NCBI RefSeq assembly: GCF_901709675.1
Contig: NC_051094.1
Location: 3,251,001 to 3,315,000, forward strand
Source: Syngnathus acus
Taxonomy: Eukaryota > Chordata > Actinopteri > Syngnathiformes > Syngnathidae
Direction: 5' to 3'
Length of the DNA: 64,000 nucleotides
The translations under genes were made by a program, and so were the position numbers. This document shows positions 37,201-49,001 of the stretch, in pieces (position 1 is the first letter of the stretch; the number at the start of each line of letters is the position of its first letter). The notes below the pieces were generated by a model that was not told the origin of the DNA, did not search any database, and saw only the letters and a program-made list of their open reading frames with translations.

Positions 37201-37403
37201 CCTCTTCATGATTTCTTTCAGCTCATCCTTCTGCAGCCTCAGCTCAGACAGGATTTGATCAACCTGCAGCCAGAGAGCAAATCGAGAGCGTTCCCTCATG
37301 ACAGGGACACAGTGGGAAACTCGATGACCATGACGTCATGTCTATCAAGAACGCAAGTAGACGTCTTGACCATCTGCTTTGGGTTTGAGCTGACGCACGG
37401 CAT
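34298..37403 (-). CDS. gck: Glucokinase (hexokinase IV), complete except for an uncertain exon 1 donor
   Basis: Phosphorylates glucose to glucose-6-phosphate; the low-affinity glucose sensor of liver and pancreas. Exons 2-10 on the minus strand are 37263-37101, 37039-36885, 36813-36694, 36612-36517, 36315-36216, 36149-35966, 35268-35113, 34990-34757 and 34445-34298, all in frame, 451 residues. Exon 1 starts at the ATG at 37403 with [11 protein letters not shown], the liver-type fish start. Its donor is either at 37335 (23 codons, 474 residues total, close to the usual fish length) or after codon 11. Motifs: [15 protein letters not shown] (phosphate loop), [26 protein letters not shown] with the catalytic Asp, [11 protein letters not shown], and [17 protein letters not shown] at the end. 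Single-domain length excludes hexokinases I-III. One change from human: Cys instead of Ser in KLHP(C)F, coded across a splice. Confidence 0.93.
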
Positions 37404-39112
37404 CTTCAGCAGGAAATCTGTGGAGTGAGTGTCCACGAGTGTGCGCGTGTGAAAGCCAGTCAAGTGTGAGTGCCACTGAATGAAAAGCTCAGTCATTTTT
37501 ATGCTGCAAGTAAAATGGGCTGGCTAAGCCTAAACGCCCCATTAAAAGGCCCACCACCCCTCCCTTCCCAAAATCTTTCTTCGTTTTCATGGTGGTGGCT
37601 GAACGATTGAGATGACAACACCAAAGACATTTTTGGCTGAAAGTGTCAAATGTGTACATGGACACAGCGTGGATCTCAGAATTAAAACTCATGATTTAGT
37701 ATCCTTAAAATTCTACATGCCTACTGTTGGGATAATTTGAAAATACATACAACATTTTCTAAAGTTATTTGCATTCATATTTTATGATTGATAATCAGCT
37801 GGAGATTGCTGTCAAAGAAATACAAATTATTTTGATGGTAAAAGACAAAAACAAAGCATCAGCCATTTTTTGGGCTGTGGAACATGGTTGCGCAATACAC
37901 AAGTAGGGCTATGCATATATTTGTCAAACAAATAAAAGGCATCTAAAATTGGCAACAGTGCACCAGATGACCGACCTCTAAAGCTAGCTATAGCAAGCAA
38001 AGGGGGAAAAGCTTCGCCATTTATCGGGGTTACTGTGCGACCTTCCACGCAGTGACCTGACTCTACTTTTTGTAAACCTTCCCCCACATTTGCCAAAACA
38101 TAGACAGAGGGACAGACAAACAGACGGACGGACGGATAAACGTATTTACCTTATCCATTGTATGACGATAAGCACGTCCTGCCAATCATTGGTACGTCAC
38201 TGCCCTCCAAGAAATGTTTTCTTGTTATACAATTTGAACTGTCCTATTTTGAGAAAAGTTTCACTTGCGGGGGCAAAAATGGCCTGTTGTGAACAGCAGC
38301 AAATCAAAACACAATTACATGACTAGAAAAGCATCTTCTTCAAAAAACAAGGAGTATGAATGACCATTGTATAGATCCTTACTGATGTCTAATTTGTAAA
38401 AATAAATGTGGGAGCGTCATCACCTCCATTCTTTTAAACGATGTGTGATAAAACCTCGAGTTGCCTCATCTCCGTCGTTCTTAAGTTTGTCCGCATTGGA
38501 TCAGTCCCAAAAAAATAGCATAGCATAAATAACAATAGACCACAGAAGCTGCTGCTTCACATTTTTTCAAGCTGTAGACGCAAGCTGAGCTGAGTTCCAG
38601 GAAAAGAAGAATGATTTCCTTCCCAGCTGGCCTGTCAAACATTTGCACCCAAAAGCATCATCCAAGTGTTGTCTTGGAAACGAATTATAGGCACACTTGT
38701 GCGGTCGAAAACACTCACCGCTGAGGTAAGTGGCCAGCAGAGAATTGTTAAATGGAGCAAAGCTACCGGAGAAAACATCAATGCCATGCTTTGGGTTAAG
38801 GGGGGGGGGGGGTTGACAGACGCACAAGTTTGTGAAATGCTAACTAGGTTAATTAACTTGTAATGCAAATAAGAATAAAACAGTTTTTGTGGGAATTATC
38901 AATACATCATTATTTATTAACCCGCTTACCATAAAGCGACAAGAACACACTTCATGGTGCTTGATTCTAGCACCGTGTTATTGCGAACTATTTCCAGTCC
39001 AATCAATTCTTAACAATTTTCCGCTTTGAATTAGGTGTCACCTTGTCAAGAGTCAATAATAATAATCCAGCCATCCATTTCTATAGCGCTTGTCCCCACA
39101 GGGCTCGCCCTC
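37404..39112. other. Upstream flank of gck
   Basis: About 1.7 kb with no exon I can support. Must hold the gck promoter. A poly-G run lies at 38801-38812. The end (39067-39110) is the initial block of dispersed repeat family C (CCATCCATTTCTATAGCGCTTGTCC), running into the TAA array. Confidence 0.55.

Positions 39113-39181
<69 letters not shown>
39113..39181. repeat. (TAA)n microsatellite, about 23 units
   Basis: Near-perfect TAA/AAT repeat directly abutting the 5' end of the RTE-type LINE. Confidence 0.9.
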
Positions 39182-39183
<2 letters not shown>

Positions 39184-40344
39184 CCCTCCGTGAGTCGACA
39201 CCTTACCGTAGTGGAGGGGTTTGCGTGTTCCAATGATCCTAGGAGCCATGTTGTCTGGGGCTTCATGCCCCTGGTAGGGTCACCCATGGCAAAAGAGTCC
39301 TAGGTGAGAGGCCAGACAAAGCACGGCTCAAAAAGCCCCTTATGAAGAAAAACATATATGGACTCAGATTTCCCTCGCCTGGACGCGGGTCACTGGGGCC
39401 CCCTCTGGAGCCAGGCCTGGAGGTGGGGCTCGAAGGCGAGCGTCTGGTGGCCGGGCCTTCGCCCATGTGGCCCGGCCGGGCACAGCCCGAAAAGGAAACG
39501 TGGGTCCCCCTTTCCATGGGCTCACCACCTGTGGGAGGGGCCAAAGGGGTCGGGTGCATTGTGACCTCGGCGGCAGCCAAAGGCAGGGACCTTGGCGGTC
39601 CGATCCCCGGCCGCAGAAGCTGGCTCTTGGGACATGTCACCTCTCTGGCTGGAAAGGAGCCCGAACTGGTAGGCGAGGCAGAAAAGTTCCGACTAGGCAT
39701 AGTCGGACTTGCCTCCACACACAGTTTGGGTTCCGGTACTAGCCCTCTCGAGAGGGGCTGGACTCTCTTCCACTCTGGAGTTGCCCACGATGAGAGGCGT
39801 CGAGCAGGTGTGGGTATACTTATTGCCCCCCAGCTGGGCGCCTGCACATTGGGGTTCACCCCGGTGAACGAGAGGGTAGCCTCCCTCCGCCTTCGGTTGG
39901 GGGGCCGGGTCCTGACTGTTGTTTGTGTCCATGCACCAAACAGCACCTCAGAGTACCCACCCTTCTTGGGGTCCCTGGAGGAAGTGCTGGAGAGCGCTCC
40001 TTCTGGGGACTCCATTGTTCTACTGGGTGACTTCAATGCTCACATGGGCAATGACAGTGAGACCTGGAAGGGCGTGATTGGGAGAAACGACGCCCCCCCC
40101 CCATCTGAACCTGAGCAGTGTTCTATTATTGGACTTCTGTGCTCGACACGGATTTTCTATAATGAACACCATGTTCAAACATAAGTGTGTCCATGTGTGC
40201 ACTTGGCACCAGGACACCCTAGGCCGCAGTTTGATGATCGATTTTGTAGTCGTGTCATCGGATTTGCAGCCGCATGTTTTGGACACTCGGGTGAAGAGAG
40301 GGGCGGAGCTGTCAACTGATCACCACCTGGTGGTGGGTTGGCTC
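39182..40344 (+). mobile_element. RTE-type LINE, 5' part with endonuclease domain (interrupted)
   Basis: The frame from about 39342 to 40184 codes an apurinic-type endonuclease domain: [71 protein letters not shown] poly-C slip near 40090 moves it to the next frame, which goes on [35 protein letters not shown] and STDHHLVV. This is the endonuclease of a fish RTE/Rex3-like LINE. It is cut at 40344 by a hAT element and resumes at 41419. Class is from recognition of the domains and the GATG-type tail. Confidence 0.75.
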
Positions 40345-40664
40345 CAATGTTCCCTCTAAACACATTCTCAGCGCACAAGAAAATCTATCCAGCGCATAAA
40401 CAACATCAACATAACGTGCTAATTAATATTAGATTATAATATATTATATCAATTATAATATTATATTAATATTAGACCTAATCTAATTAATTCGCCCAAT
40501 AATATTGTTTTTTTTTGTTTCTCACTCAGTGAGTGACAGGTGTCCAGCCAATGATACGGCTGTCGGAGTATGTGCAAATTGAAGAAAAAGCGGTGAAATT
40601 GGGTGAGATTTTTTCTTTTTAAAGTGAGAAAGGTCTACTCTGCAAAACATGCAGCGATGCCAAC

Positions 40665-40841
40665 TGTGAAAGAGGATTTAGTTTAATGAATCATATCAAA
40701 ACAAAATCCAGAAATCGTCTTGAAGTGACACATTTGGACCAGCTGATGCGCATAAAGTCAAAGCAAGAAGCAGACGAAGCCATCAACCTGGACAAAGTGT
40801 ACAACCATTGGAGAAGTGAGAAGGACAGACGTGAAAAATAA
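40665..40841 (+). pseudogene. hAT transposase C-terminal remnant
   Basis: Open frame CERGFSLMNHIKTKSRNRL followed by LDQLMRIKSKQEADEAINLD and a stop at 40839. The motif (R)GFS.MN.IKT..RNRL...LD.LMRI resembles the C-terminal dimerisation region of hAT transposases and ZNF862/ZBED-like derivatives. No N-terminal or catalytic part remains, so it is not functional. Confidence 0.65.
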
Positions 40842-41138
40842 GGTCAAATTTAAGTCAGATTTGTGCATATTCTAGTGACGGTTATTAAGATTTTGTCTTT
40901 ATGGCTATTAATCATTAAATGTTGTTACTATTAGATCATTTATGGGTAGTAGAAATGCCAAGAAAAACGGTGTAATTAGATATTTTACAGACAAAGTGTT
41001 ACAGGAATTTGCACTGTATCACAAGCTACAGCACAAGTCATTGTGCAAAATGTGAATGTTTTAATGTGAGCAAAATGCTATGTCTGAAAGGTGTATATGT
41101 CTCATATCTTCCAGAACAGGACCCTCAGCCAGGCAAAA

Positions 41139-41240
41139 GCAGGACTCTTCCCATGGCCAAAGCAGGACTCTTCCCATGGCCAAAGCAGGACTCTTCCTAT
41201 GGCCAAAGCAGGACTCTTCCCATGGCCAAAGCAGGACTCT
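41139..41240 (+). repeat. 23-bp minisatellite, about 4.4 units, inside the hAT element
   Basis: Unit GCAGGACTCTTCCCATGGCCAAA begins at 41139, 41162, 41185, 41208 and (partial) 41231; the third unit has one C-to-T change. Head to tail without spacers. Confidence 0.95.
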
Positions 41241-41418
41241 CACATACTGTATAACATCTACACATCCCATTTTTCAGATTTTTGTCTTTTTTTAAGTGGA
41301 CCAAATTACTTATTTAAAAAATAAAGCGTGCATATCTGATGTTGCTCACAGTAGTCCTCAGTTTGCTCAGGGAGCTTGTGTGTATGCCCAGATACATGAA
41401 AAATTAGAGGGAACATTG

Positions 41419-41995
41419 GTTGGCTCCGATGGTGGGGAAGATGCCGGTCCGACCTGGCAGACCCAGACGCTCTGTGAGGGTCTGCTGGGAACGTCTGGCA
41501 GAATCCCCTGTCAGGAAGAGCTTCAACTCCCACCTCCGGCAGAGCTTTTCCCACGTCCCGGGGGAGGCGGGGGACATTGGGTCCAAGTGGACCATGTTCC
41601 GCGCCTCCATTGTTGAGGCGGCCGACCGGAGCTGTGGCCGTAAGGTCGTTGGTGCCTGTCGTGGCGGCAATCGCCGAACCCGCAGGTGGACACCGGCGGT
41701 AAGGGATGCCGTCAAGCTGAAGAAAGAGTCCTATCGGGCCGTTTTGTCCAGATGGGGTGGCTCGGGCATCTCATCAGGATACCTCCTGGACGCCTCCCTG
41801 GGGAGGCATGTCCCACCGGTAGGAGACCCCGGGGTCGACCCAGGGCGCACTGGAGAGACTATGTCTCTCAGCTGGCCTGGGAAGGCCTTGGGATCCGCCG
41901 GGATGAACTGGATGAAGTGGCTGGGGAGAGAGAAGTCTGGGAGTCCCTCCTAAAGCTGCTGCCCCCGCGACCCGACCCCGGATAAGCAGAAGAAG
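41419..41995 (+). mobile_element. RTE-type LINE, 3' part with internal deletion
   Basis: Continues the endonuclease/linker frame with VCWERLAESPVRKSFNSHL, GACRGGNRRTRRWTPAV and DAVKLKKESYRAVL. It then jumps straight to the element's C terminus ([48 protein letters not shown]), so nearly all of the reverse transcriptase is missing. The deletion joint lies near 41750. The end runs into a GGAT tail. Confidence 0.7.
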
Positions 41996-42090
41996 ATGGA
42001 TGGATGGATGGATGGATGGATGGATGGATGGATGGATGGATGGATGGATGGATGGATGGATGGATGGATGGATGGATGGATGGATGGATA
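41996..42090 (+). repeat. (GGAT)n tail of the RTE-type LINE, about 23 units
   Basis: Perfect tetranucleotide array directly after the LINE end. GATG-type tails are typical of Rex3-like fish LINEs, so it is both the element's 3' end and a microsatellite. Confidence 0.9.
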
Positions 42091-42163
42091 ATAATAATAA
42101 AAAATAATAATATTGCACGCCTGCGATATGTACGTATGTATATGAGGATATGCGGCCCAGAAT

Positions 42164-42200
42164 ATTATTATTATTATTATTATCATTATTATTATTATCA

Positions 42201-42235
<35 letters not shown>

Positions 42236-42237
42236 GT
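42164..42237. repeat. (TTA)n microsatellite with ATC interruptions
   Basis: About 24 ATT/TTA units with three CAT variants. Confidence 0.9.
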
Positions 42238-42845
42238 TGTTGTCCGTGACTGAGGCGGAACGATAAATGTATCAGGCTCTTGTTTCTAAGAACCGATTAT
42301 GTCGAGGGACCCAAAGATGATCGTGACGTGGTGATTGGTTACAAGAAAAGTAGCATCTTCCTCACTACTACATTAGGATTAGGACGTTTCGGATTTCCGC
42401 TCTAAAAACGGAAAGCCAGTGTTTTGTTTTTGTCGTGTGAATAATAACTTATTTGGTTTCTTGTTTTAACCAAGCGGTTTGTCGGTGTTGTTGTTTTTGT
42501 TTTTTTAAACCGGGTACGTTAGCCGGGAGGCCTTGGGAAAACAAGCTAGCATTTGTAGCTAACCACTACTCGGCCCAACTTTGTACAAATATTCGTGGAC
42601 TTAGTTTGCACTACAGTGGGATAGGCTCTTGTAATCAATGTCTTGACATCATGTAAAGCTAAACTAAAATGTACATTCTTGATCAATTTCAACACGTAAC
42701 ATGGTGGCTACTTGCACGAGTTAGCTTCCAAACAACGCTGATTTTGTGTGATAGTATTGCTGAGGCGGATAATGCTTGTCATCTGACCCATGTCCCATTC
42801 CACTTTAGATTAACCGGCGTGTGCTGAGAGGGAGCAGGCGGCACC

Positions 42846-44366
42846 ATGAAGCTTTACAGCATGAGCGTCCATTATAAAGGAGCTACGAAAGCCAACCTCC
42901 TGAAAGCGGCCTTCGACCTCTCATCCTTCAGCTTCTTTCAGAAATCCAGGTGGGTTTTCTTACTCATTTTCAACTGTGATTTTTAACGTCATCTTTCATT
43001 TCTTTGGTGGTTATATAAACATTAATAATATTACATTAGTGTTTAATGATACTCTGAGATTTCTCTAGTCCTTCCCTAAAGCTGACTCATATTTTTGTGT
43101 GGAATCAAACCCATAACAAACAGCTCATTTTAATTACAATGTTCCAAATTGCTGCACATGCAAGATTACAGTGCAGATTTCTTCTTTTGTACATTGTCAT
43201 GTTGCCCTGTAGCATCCAGGAGTTCATGTCCTTCACCAGTGCCTTGATTGTTGAGCGGACAACGGTTGGAAGTCGTGCCTCTGTCAAAGAACAAGGTATT
43301 AAAAGAGACGCTGGAGCTCTTGCTAATAATTCAACGTATTTCCTCAGATAATGACCCGATTTTCTCATTTCAACTGGTAATTGTGACAAAGCTATGTGAA
43401 AAGGTTGGATTTTTACAAGTAGAATACTCTCCAACAGATTACCTGTGTCACGTGTACGTGAGGAATGACAACCTGGGTGCGGTGGTCATAGCAGACACGG
43501 AATACCCACAAAGAGTCTGCTTCTCACTGCTTGACAAGGTGAGCACATCATCGACGATGCCCATTACTCGTGCGCATGCAGTATCTGTTTTCTCTTGACG
43601 GTGATTTGTGTTTTAGGTGTTGGAGGAATTTTCTAGACAGGTGGACAGTATAGACTGGCCCTCTGGCAACCCCGACACCGTTAACTACAAGGCCCTAGAC
43701 ATTCACCTTGCCAAATATCAGGTAGGTCGGCTCTCACTTAGCTCATAATAAAAAAGCTTATAACAAAATGTGTGTGTGAAAGGAAAGTTGACCTGACTCC
43801 TTGTTTTCTGATTCAGAACCCAAGGGAAGCAGATGCAATGTCAAAAGTGCAGGCAGAGCTGGACGACACAAAAATAATTTTGGTATTGAAAACCTGTCTG
43901 TCGTTTTTTTAGATTTCTTAGCACTCAAATATCACATAAGCGCCATCATGCCAGTGGGCAAAAAAAGAAAAGAAAAAAAGCCTGTATAGTGGTGGTACAA
44001 GTTGAATTTGAAATCATCATTCCCCATTGAAACGAATGGAAATGCCATTAATCAGTTCCAAAAAAGTGTTTATAATAGTCAATGATACTGCCATGATAAA
44101 CACTATTAGGCCATACATGTAAAATTGTGTTTGTGGTCTGGTGTGTGTAGCACAAGACCATGGAAAGTCTGTTGGAGAGAGGAGAGAAACTGGACGACCT
44201 GGTGGCCAAGTCAGAGCACCTGGGGACCCAATCCAAAGCTTTTTATAAGACTGTGAGTACCAGGCATCTATTTCAAACAAGTCTACAATTTAATTACTCG
44301 TTTAAACCCCCCACCCCCCCTCCTTTATAGGCAAGGAAACAGAACTCCTGCTGCGAGATCATGTGA
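42846..44366 (+). CDS. ykt6: YKT6 v-SNARE (longin domain, prenylated), complete
   Basis: R-SNARE of ER-Golgi, endosomal and autophagosome fusion. Seven exons (42846-42949, 43213-43295, 43438-43538, 43617-43721, 43817-43882, 44151-44252, 44331-44366) join in frame to 198 residues, exactly the family length. The N-terminal longin domain starts MKLYSMSVHYKG; the SNARE motif runs AMSKVQAELDDTKIIL to LGTQSKAFYKTARK with the central Arg of LLERGEKLDDL. The C terminus NSCCEIM has the palmitoylated Cys and farnesylated CEIM box that hold it on membranes. Its place beside gck and its plus orientation match human 7p13. Confidence 0.96.
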
Positions 44367-46416
44367 TGTCGTGGCTTCGTCCCCACGGACACGCCTCAAT
44401 CACTTTCACTCTGTCTTGGCCTTTCTGCTCGTCCCAATCCAACATCCTACATCGAGCGCCAGCCACACAATCTCAACGCCTCACGGTGGAGGTCGGCAGC
44501 CGGCGCGATTTTCCACCATTGGGGGCTGGAGGAGCGATTTGTTTCCAAGGAACGTTTTGGAGGACAAACCCGCCTCGTTGTCTTTTGTTGAAACCATGTA
44601 ATGTCATTGGGATTGCATCATGTCTTAAATGTGGCTTTTTCTCCCCTCAATGACCTGGCAAACAAAAGCGTTTGTTGCTCATCAGCTTTTTGATGTTTAT
44701 TGAAATTGTCAACATTCCACTGTGGCTGATTGTGTGTTTGTGAGGTTTTAATGCACATTTTAATGAACATATATCGCTCGCCCATCACAATGATGGATAT
44801 TTAGCAAGACTCCATCCCCAAGCCCAATTGAAATCATCCAAAAACATTACAATAGACTTGCCGGTACTAATTTGGCCAAGTGACACTCCAATATGGCCCC
44901 ATGTATTTGGTTTTTACACACACGTGTGTGCGTATTTGACTTGTCTGCTTGCATTCATTAATGATGAAGAAATGCCTTTGGTTGCATTTTAGATGTTTCT
45001 ATGCTTTCTGCTCTGTGTATGTTTATGCACGAGATATGAATGGCTGAATAATGAGTGACTGCGTGTGTGTGCCTTTTGGCTTTTACTGTGTTAACGGTTG
45101 TGCAATACCTCCATGATCTGGTGTCTCTTAAACGGAAGCATTACTCATAAGAGGTCAGCAAATGGGCCTTCGTATACTTGGCTTATGAGTACTGTTAGCC
45201 TGTGCAAGGTTGAATCTTGATTTAATAAACACTTGTCTAGATTAACACTTATGTTGTTTGTATTCTTCGTAATTCTGTGGTTTTTATAATGGGGGAGGTG
45301 GGTTCAACATTGTTGCATATACAAGAAAAATGCTATTACCGACATAAGAAGATAATGACAGACTAGACCACTGAACTTTTAAAACGGGGATCTGATCACG
45401 ATTCATAACTTTAACACAGTAATATAAACAGGCTGACGTTCCCGTCATGTCAAATCATCAATATGCACACTCAGCTTTTCTATGGGGGCGGTCCAAACTT
45501 CAACAAAAACCTTTGCGTCCAAGAGACGCGTAGATTGGCATCACAACAGCGATTCTTCACGCGCTGCTGTGAGTCAAAAGTAAATCAAAAGTAAATATTA
45601 CTTAATATTAAATATCACGAAGTGGCCATGGTAATACTGTTGATTTTATGAACTTGTAGACGGGACACAAACTATGACTTTCTGAAAGATATTGTAAATG
45701 ACAAGAGCAAAATTCACTTGTTTTAAGTTTGAATAATAACACACAACTTTGCATTACTTATAACTCCTGTTTAAAATGTTCGTGAGGCAAAAATTATTTT
45801 AAACTCATGTAAATTTAAGGGATTTCAGACAGTTTGTTCATGTTATCGGACTCTTCAGATATGAATGAAAGGCAGAATTTGTGTTTTTAGAGTTGTTCAC
45901 ATCTGCCTGGGTGGCTTATATTTGGTTATTGTGTCATTTAAAAAAATTAAGACAATTGGGACAATGAAATGTGTTTTACAACAGTGTGTATTTGCATTTT
46001 GTAGTTAAAAAATGTCCCAAAAAACTATTGGCCCCCAGGCCCCTTCACTTTATCAAATCTGGCCCTCCTTGCAAAAAGGTTGGACACCCCTGATTTAGTC
46101 GAAAAAACGTGGACCGAGGCGCAAAACAATAGCAAATTTGCGCCCGACCTCGCTGCCAACATTTCAGAGGTAAGAAAGTGAACCCCGAAAGAACGCAAAT
46201 TTGTCGTAATTAGTCGTCCCTCGTCATGAACAACGCTTGTTTTGAGTCAAAATTTGGACTTCAATCAATGGACGAAATTGTAAAGCGTTGTAGTGTTAAA
46301 GAGCCTTACTAATATATTTTCACGCCTTTATTTTGGAAATTTGGGTCAAGACTATTTTCCTATCTTGCATGTTTTTACTTTGCGACTGCGCCACCTTGCG
46401 CCTCTTTTCTACACTA
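44367..46416. other. ykt6 3' UTR and intergenic region
   Basis: A plus-strand AATAAA at 45224-45229 is the likely ykt6 poly(A) site, giving an 0.86-kb 3' UTR. After it no exons are seen. A dispersed-repeat fragment at 46020-46100 reads, on the minus strand, GGGGTGTCCAACCTTTTTGC then GGAGGGCCAGATTTGATAAA. Confidence 0.6.
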
Positions 46417-46478
46417 TAGTATAGCATAGCACAGCATAGCATAGTATAGTGTAGCATAGCATAGCATAGCATAGCATT
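46417..46478. repeat. (ATAGC)n degenerate microsatellite
   Basis: About 12 imperfect ATAGC/ATAGT units. Confidence 0.85.
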
Positions 46479-46559
46479 ATTTTGTTTTGACCCTTTTGGA
46501 AACAAAAAAGAAAGCGGCACACCTGAAACTAACTCCCTGCCTCCTCGCAAGGCCCACTG

Positions 46560-47316
46560 CCGACCCGCCATTGCTGTGTGGTGCTGCCACAGTGCCACGT
46601 GTCAGCTGGTCAGATGGAACGATTCGGCTTCGCCCTGGAGTTGCAGCCAACCTTGGAGTCGTAACATAAGTAACAAGCAGTGTTGCTGTTTGTGTGTCTG
46701 CTCCCTCATGATGAAAACTAAGCCCCATTTCTGGACCCGTGTGTCGCACTCAAGGTCATCAAGGAAATAGTCAGCCTTATCGGTCGATTAGTGGATTTTT
46801 GTTTTCTGCTTTTGTTGCTTAATATCGATCGTCCGCAAAAATGCCAATCGGTGTCCCCATTGTGACCTGCAGTGAACGGGAAAGAAAATGTTTGTTTTCA
46901 AAATTTGCATTATTTATTCAACTGTTGTTTCTTTTTTTATGGACATTTATTGAGCGCGCAGCCACGCCGCTCGAGACCTCCCAAGACATCTCATGCGGGG
47001 AATTCTGTCCCTAAATGGATACTTTTTAGTTGTTATTATCAGTTTGGCCCGTGAACAACTATTTGTCTTTGTGCCCTTGTTAAACAAACGTATCGTTGCG
47101 GAAGAAGCCTTGAACGTTCTGACGACTCCTCAAAGCCAAAGGAGCGTGCGTGATGAGGCGTCGGCCAAGAACTTCATGACTCGAATGAATGGATTTTTGA
47201 ATGAATTTATTTGTTTCAAACATGTAAACATCATCAATCAAATGAAGACATGAAAATAAAAAGCAAAAACAAGGTGAACATCATTTAAATTATGACTTTG
47301 TATAAATACTAGGTAC
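46560..47316 (+). repeat. Diverged tandem copies of the lectin 5' flank
   Basis: 46570-46715 parallels 47775-47905 (CGCCATTGCTGTG.., AACATAAGTAACAA, GTTTGTGTGTCTGCTCCCTC). 46861-47150 parallels 47454-47750 (TGTGACCTGCAGTGAA, TTCAAAATTTGCATTATTTA, ATGGACATTTATTGAGCGCG, GAACGTTCTGACGACTCC). The landmark TGTGACCTGCAGT recurs at about 46861, 47454 and 47961, so the upstream region is a tandem series with a 0.5-0.6 kb period. These copies have clear substitutions, unlike the block at 47317. Confidence 0.75.
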
Positions 47317-49001
47317 AAGCGCCGTGTCCGTTTGTGTGTCTGCGCCCTCTTGTTGAAAGGCTTATCGGTCCATCCGTGGATTTTGGTTCTCTGCTGCTGT
47401 TGTTGTTGTTGTTGAATAACGATCGTCCCCAAAAATGACACTGGGTCCCCATTGTGACCTGCAGTGAAAATGAAAGAAAATGTCACGTTTGTTTTCAAAA
47501 TTTGCATTATTTATTCAACTGTTATTTCTTTTTTTTATGGACATTTATTGAGCGCGCAGCCATGCCACTCGAGACATTTCATGTGGGGAATTTTGTCCCT
47601 AAATTGATACTTTTTAGTTGTTATTATCATCCATTTGACCAATAGTGAACAACTATGTGTCTGTGCTCTTGTTAAACCAACGTATCGTTGTGGAAGAAGC
47701 CTTGAACGTTCTGACGACTCCCCCGCAGCAAAGCCAAAGGAGTGTGATGAGTCCAAAGTCATTTTTCAATTTGTTCGCCATTGCTGTGGTGCTGTCACGT
47801 GTCTGCCTGTCGGAAGGAACGACTCGGCCCCGCCCCCTGGTTTCAGGCAACCTTGGACTCGCAACATAAGTAACAAAGCAGTGGTGCCGTTTGTGTGTCT
47901 GCTCCCTCTTGTTGAAAACCGAGCCCCCTTGTTGCTTAATACTGATCAATTGCTTCCCATTGTGACCTGCAGTAAAAATGAAAGAAAATGTCACGTTGGT
48001 TTTCAAAATTTGCATTATTTATTGAGTACATTGTCAATAGAATTGCCACTCGGTTCCATTTCACTCAATTGCAGGTTTCTCTGCACGGGTGGCAAATAAG
48101 TCACCCCCTTCTCCTCAAATCGAGTCACTTTGCTACAAAGTAGGATGAGCTGGCCAGTCTACACCGAGTGTTTACAAGCAATGCCGAAAGGAAAAGGCAC
48201 GTTCACAGAGGAGTTGAATCAAAGATTCAATAAAAAATATGATACTTTTAATGATCCTATTTATATTATAGATATTATGAATAAAAAGTATTCTACATAT
48301 GTTTTGTGCTTTTGCATTCGAGGCCTGCGAGGCTCAATTGGAGACGCTTTCCCCTCATTTCTCCCAGATTCATTTGCTCCTCGTTCATTTTCATTCAAAA
48401 GCACGTCCGCTAAATGTATTTTCTCATGTTCTCTGAAAATCAACACGAATTCTGAGAGGCGTGAATGGAAAAGCTTCTGTAGTCTTGTGTATACTTGAAC
48501 ATAAATTGAGTGACACCTCATTGAATTCCAACTTTCATACTTGGATTTAATTATTTATATTTACTGTTAAAGTAAAGAGTTGGCTGATTTTCGCTGTTGT
48601 TCACGTCCAGAACATTTACAAAGTCACACAATCTAAAGGAATCAAAGAAGGCTGTTTTTTTTTTTTTTTTGGTCATACACACACGCGCGCGCGCGCCACT
48701 CCCCACGTCGCTTGAGTGCTTTGAGATGACTACCTTCGAATGTGACGTGTTTGATGTGTGGGCGTGGCCTGCCTCTCGCTCGGTGCAGGGTGGACCAAAC
48801 GTTCATTTTTCCCCTGTACTTGAATCCACTTGCAGTGAGGCGACTTATCATTTCTTTTCTCCCGACTAGAACCGTTGCGACCCTCAGTGAGAGGGGGATA
48901 TTCCTCCAACATGTGGGAAGAACTAAAGCGTGTTCTTCTCCTGATTGGCATATATTGGGCATGTGCTTCAGGTAAGCAATTTGTATCTTTAGTCCATTGA
49001 A
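47317..49001 (+). repeat. Segmental duplication, left copy: lectin 5' flank and exon 1
   Basis: Matches 62307-64000 along its whole length. By eye I find about ten substitutions and four short indels in 1.7 kb (for example GTG versus GTGTG at 47785, and GGTGGCA versus GGTGCATGGCA at 48089). The similarity begins at CAAGCGCCGTGTCCG and continues past exon 1 to the window edge in the right copy. Confidence 0.95.

Larger units (their letters stand above)
40345..41418 (+). mobile_element. hAT DNA transposon, non-autonomous, 1074 bp, nested in the LINE
   Basis: The ends are perfect 15-bp inverted repeats: CAATGTTCCCTCTAA at 40345-40359 and its reverse complement at 41404-41418. They are flanked by a perfect 8-bp target duplication GTTGGCTC at 40337-40344 and 41419-41426. 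C-A at the tip and an 8-bp duplication are the hAT signature. The LINE reading resumes cleanly after the second copy. The interior keeps only the tail of a transposase (40665-40841) and a 23-bp minisatellite (41139-41240). Confidence 0.9.

Noticed and set aside
39342-40184. 280-residue open frame as a host gene
   Set aside because: It codes the endonuclease domain of an RTE-type LINE, is frame-shifted and is interrupted by a transposon.
41139-41240. Regular 23-bp direct repeats, CRISPR-like at a glance
   Set aside because: Repeats abut without unique spacers and sit inside a eukaryotic hAT element; it is a minisatellite.
42004-42249. Open frame of repeated MDGW residues
   Set aside because: It is only the translation of the GGAT tail and TTA microsatellite.
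48130-48498. 122-residue frame, repeated exactly at 63126-63494, as a conserved small gene
   Set aside because: Its conservation is explained by the recent duplication; codon use is poor, no family is recognised, and an antisense frame of similar size exists.
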